Shown here one piece after another: positions 4,984-6,526 of a stretch of DNA of 6,526 nt. Position numbers and translations under genes: made by a program. Source of the DNA: Acidimicrobiia bacterium. Lineage in GTDB: Bacteria > Actinomycetota > Acidimicrobiia > Spongiisociales > ZC4RG35. Each line of letters starts with the position of its first letter. Position 1 is the stretch's first letter. The stretch is taken from assembly GCA_029865445.1 (NCBI GenBank), contig JAOUGY010000215.1, forward strand, positions 1 through 6,526, read 5' to 3'. Under the pieces are notes generated by a model. It had not been told where the DNA came from, ran no database searches, and was given only the letters and a program-made list of their open reading frames with translations.

Positions 4984-6526
4984 CGTTTGGTGAATGTGCT
5001 GTTGGAGTCGTAGCCCTGAGCGACCCACGTCTCGGGCGTCATCGTGGTCCCGTTGAGCGTGAACGGCTTGTCGTCGACAGACGAATACGTGTTGTTGGCG
5101 AAAGATATCGGCCCGAGCAATCCGATGTCGATCGTCACAGTCCCGATGCCACTTCGAGATGCGGCTCCAGCCACCACGATGTTCGACGACACGGATATGT
5201 TCCCGACGATGCCACGACTGGTCCGATCGTCCTGACGAAGAAGGATCCCGAGCGCGTTGTCCTCGAGACGATTGCCGATGACCTCCACCTCGGAGCTGTC
5301 GAGGATCAGGATTCCGGGCTCTCTGGTCCCGTCGCTCTTGAATCCGTTTCGTTCCACGACGTTGTTCGAGATCACCCCACTGGTGCTGGTCTCGTAGTGA
5401 ATGCCGGCGCCATCGTTGTCGGTGACCACGTTTCCATCGATCACGACGTCGTGGGAGTCGATATCGGGGTGGATGCCGTGCCCGAGGTTCTGGGTGACGA
5501 CGTTGTCGGAGATGACCATCGAGTCGGTGTCGACCTTCATCGCACCGCCCTCCCATCCCAAACAGCGGTAGCCGGCCTGGCAGTTGCCGTCGATCAGATT
5601 GTGCTCCACCAGAACACCGTTACCCACCCCACCGATCCCGCCCTGACCATTGCCTTCGGTCGTGTTGTCGGCGATCACCATGCCGTGCTCTATCTTGATC
5701 CCCCAGGCGTGCCCGTGCCGAATCGTGTTGCCGACCACGACCCAGTCGACACCGTTGTCTCCTACCCGTCCGATCCGGGGGTTGACGACCCCCTGCCGTC
5801 CGGGTGTCGCGTATTGCTCTAGGGTGAATCCCTCGATTCGCACCGAATCGGCGTTCCCGTGAAACGCCCACGACACCACGCTCGTTTCCACGGTGTGCCC
5901 GTTCGGGTTTTGTCCCACGTAGATGCGATCGGCTCCGTAGTCGAAGTACCAGGTGCCCGTGATCACGGCCCCCAAGGAAGAAACCCGACGGAGGGGCTCC
6001 CCATCGAAGAAGACATCTTCAGGGAACACGCATGCGGGTCGGTCGAAGTCGCAGTACCCCCACTCCTCGCCTTCGACGGCACCGGCCGCACCGTGGGTCT
6101 GGCCCGTGACATACCAGCGCGTCCCATCGACCACCCACGTCTCGTCGTCTCCGAGGATCCTGGATCCCTTGAGCACAACGCCCGCGTCGGCGATCATCGA
6201 CATGCCCGCCTTGGGTGCCAGTTCCATCATCCGGTACACGCCCGGGCGAAAACGAATCGTCGCTCCGGGGGCGGCTCCGTCGACCACCGCCTCGACATCG
6301 TCACCCGGATGCACGATGACGTCGGACGACTTCTCCGGTGTGCGAACGATGTTTCGCGGGCCCGGATCGTCGGAGCTGCCGCCCCCGCCACCACCGCCGT
6401 CGGGTTCCGGCGATCCATCGGCTCGCCACAAGAAGGTGGCCATCTGACCCCGCGTCACCGGATCATCCGGACAAAACCTGTCATTCGAAGGCGGATTACA
6501 CCCCCGCGTCACATCGGCCTCCGCCA
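4980..6526 (-). CDS. SLH-anchored right-handed parallel beta-helix surface protein, 5' end cut by window edge
   Basis: Partial, about 515 codons visible; the gene begins beyond the right edge. The first visible residues (AEADVTRGCNPP) are already inside an S-layer-homology repeat that ends PVTRGQMATFLWRA, so more SLH repeats probably lie upstream. The GTG at 6512 is therefore not a start. A linker with seven glycines (6378-6398) follows. The rest belongs to a bacterial beta-helix family: an entry segment (GATIRFRPGVYRM, VLKGSRI), a non-helical domain with FFDGEPLRRV and WYFDYGADRIYVG, then about eight or nine rungs with an Asn ladder (GNTI, DNTT, HNLI, DNVV, GNVV, NNVV, GNRL, SNIV). Close Cys pairs (GCNPPSNDRFC, CDFDRPAC, CQAGYRC) fit a secreted, disulfide-bearing protein. 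WEGGAMK (near 5535-5555) and GIHPDID (near 5460-5475) look like conserved polar rung positions. It may be a polysaccharide lyase, hydrolase, epimerase or binding protein; the activity is unproven. Its stop overlaps the Nudix start. Confidence 0.88.
   Translation of the reverse strand, partial: AEADVTRGCNPPSNDRFCPDDPVTRGQMATFLWRADGSPEPDGGGGGGGSSDDPGPRNIVRTPEKSSDVIVHPGDDVEAVVDGAAPGATIRFRPGVYRMMELAPKAGMSMIADAGVVLKGSRILGDDETWVVDGTRWYVTGQTHGAAGAVEGEEWGYCDFDRPACVFPEDVFFDGEPLRRVSSLGAVITGTWYFDYGADRIYVGQNPNGHTVETSVVSWAFHGNADSVRIEGFTLEQYATPGRQGVVNPRIGRVGDNGVDWVVVGNTIRHGHAWGIKIEHGMVIADNTTEGNGQGGIGGVGNGVLVEHNLIDGNCQAGYRCLGWEGGAMKVDTDSMVISDNVVTQNLGHGIHPDIDSHDVVIDGNVVTDNDGAGIHYETSTSGVISNNVVERNGFKSDGTREPGILILDSSEVEVIGNRLEDNALGILLRQDDRTSRGIVGNISVSSNIVVAGAASRSGIGTVTIDIGLLGPISFANNTYSSVDDKPFTLNGTTMTPETWVAQGYDSNSTFTKR
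6378..6398 (-). other. Hepta-glycine linker between SLH and beta-helix domains
   Basis: Seven consecutive Gly codons (mixed GGC, GGT and GGG) in SPEPDGGGGGGGSSDD join the SLH domain to the beta-helix part. It is a flexible spacer that would hold the beta-helix away from the wall layer. The mixed codons argue against recent slippage, though a GC-rich run like this may vary in length between strains. Confidence 0.7.

Noticed and set aside
3784..5013. 409-codon plus-strand open frame across the plsC 3' half and the Nudix gene
   Set aside because: It is a GC-driven shadow: out of frame with plsC, antisense to Nudix, rich in Arg, and with no domain-like pattern or ribosome site.
4984..5556. Open N-terminal extension of the Nudix gene frame
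   Set aside because: It lies inside the beta-helix gene in another frame, and its translation is Arg/His/Gly-rich low complexity. Known GDPMH enzymes start exactly where the ATG at 4983 or 4980 is.
4851..5822. 323-codon plus-strand open frame antisense to the beta-helix gene
   Set aside because: Its V/D/H-rich periodic composition (VGDHH, DDVVGDDH) mirrors the Asn-ladder repeats on the other strand rather than a real protein.
4980..6526. Beta-helix rungs as a DNA tandem repeat
   Set aside because: The repeat is at protein level only. The rungs differ in length and nucleotide sequence, so this is not a DNA repeat array or CRISPR.

Overview
The window is a gene-dense, GC-rich stretch of bacterial chromosome with seven protein genes and almost no spare sequence. 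The best taxonomic clue is at its right end. The partial S-layer-homology (SLH) repeat there has the Cys-bearing form GCNPPSNDRFCPDD-PVTRGQMATFLWRA, which I associate with Acidimicrobiia-type Actinomycetota (Ilumatobacter-like and uncultured marine or soil relatives). The HAD-PlsC fusion, the GTG start and a probably leaderless gene fit an actinobacterium too. The assignment is inference from sequence style, not from a search.

Layout from left to right: (1) 1-672, minus: a histone-deacetylase-fold deacylase, cut by the left edge before its C-terminal half. (2) A 105-bp divergent gap with an inverted repeat. (3) 778-1173, plus: a small SnoaL/NTF2-like protein. (4) 1133-1933, minus: a single-pass membrane protein with an ectodomain I do not recognise. 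It overlaps the SnoaL-like gene tail to tail by 41 bp. (5) 1930-3006, minus: a two-helix membrane protein whose cytoplasmic part looks like a histidine-kinase ATPase domain without the phospho-acceptor helix and with degraded nucleotide-binding boxes. Genes 5 and 4 overlap by GTGA and form an operon. (6) A 109-bp divergent gap with overlapping palindromes and repeated CCACTC. (7) 3116-4534, plus: a HAD-IB phosphatase fused to a PlsC acyltransferase, probably translated from a leaderless mRNA. (8) 4519-4983, minus: a GDP-mannose mannosyl hydrolase-type Nudix enzyme that overlaps the fusion gene's 3' end by 16 bp. (9) 4980-6526, minus: an SLH-anchored right-handed beta-helix protein, cut by the right edge, that shares ATGA with the Nudix gene and is its operon partner.

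Three themes stand out. One is envelope chemistry: phospholipid acylation, nucleotide-sugar turnover and a surface beta-helix protein. The second is a two-gene membrane module built on a kinase-like protein that should not be able to phosphorylate. It is the best candidate here for an undescribed system, but nothing in the sequence shows its function. The third is general metabolism (the deacylase and SnoaL-like genes). I found no RNA genes, mobile elements, CRISPR arrays or convincing rho-independent terminators. No stretch over 300 bases lacks a gene.
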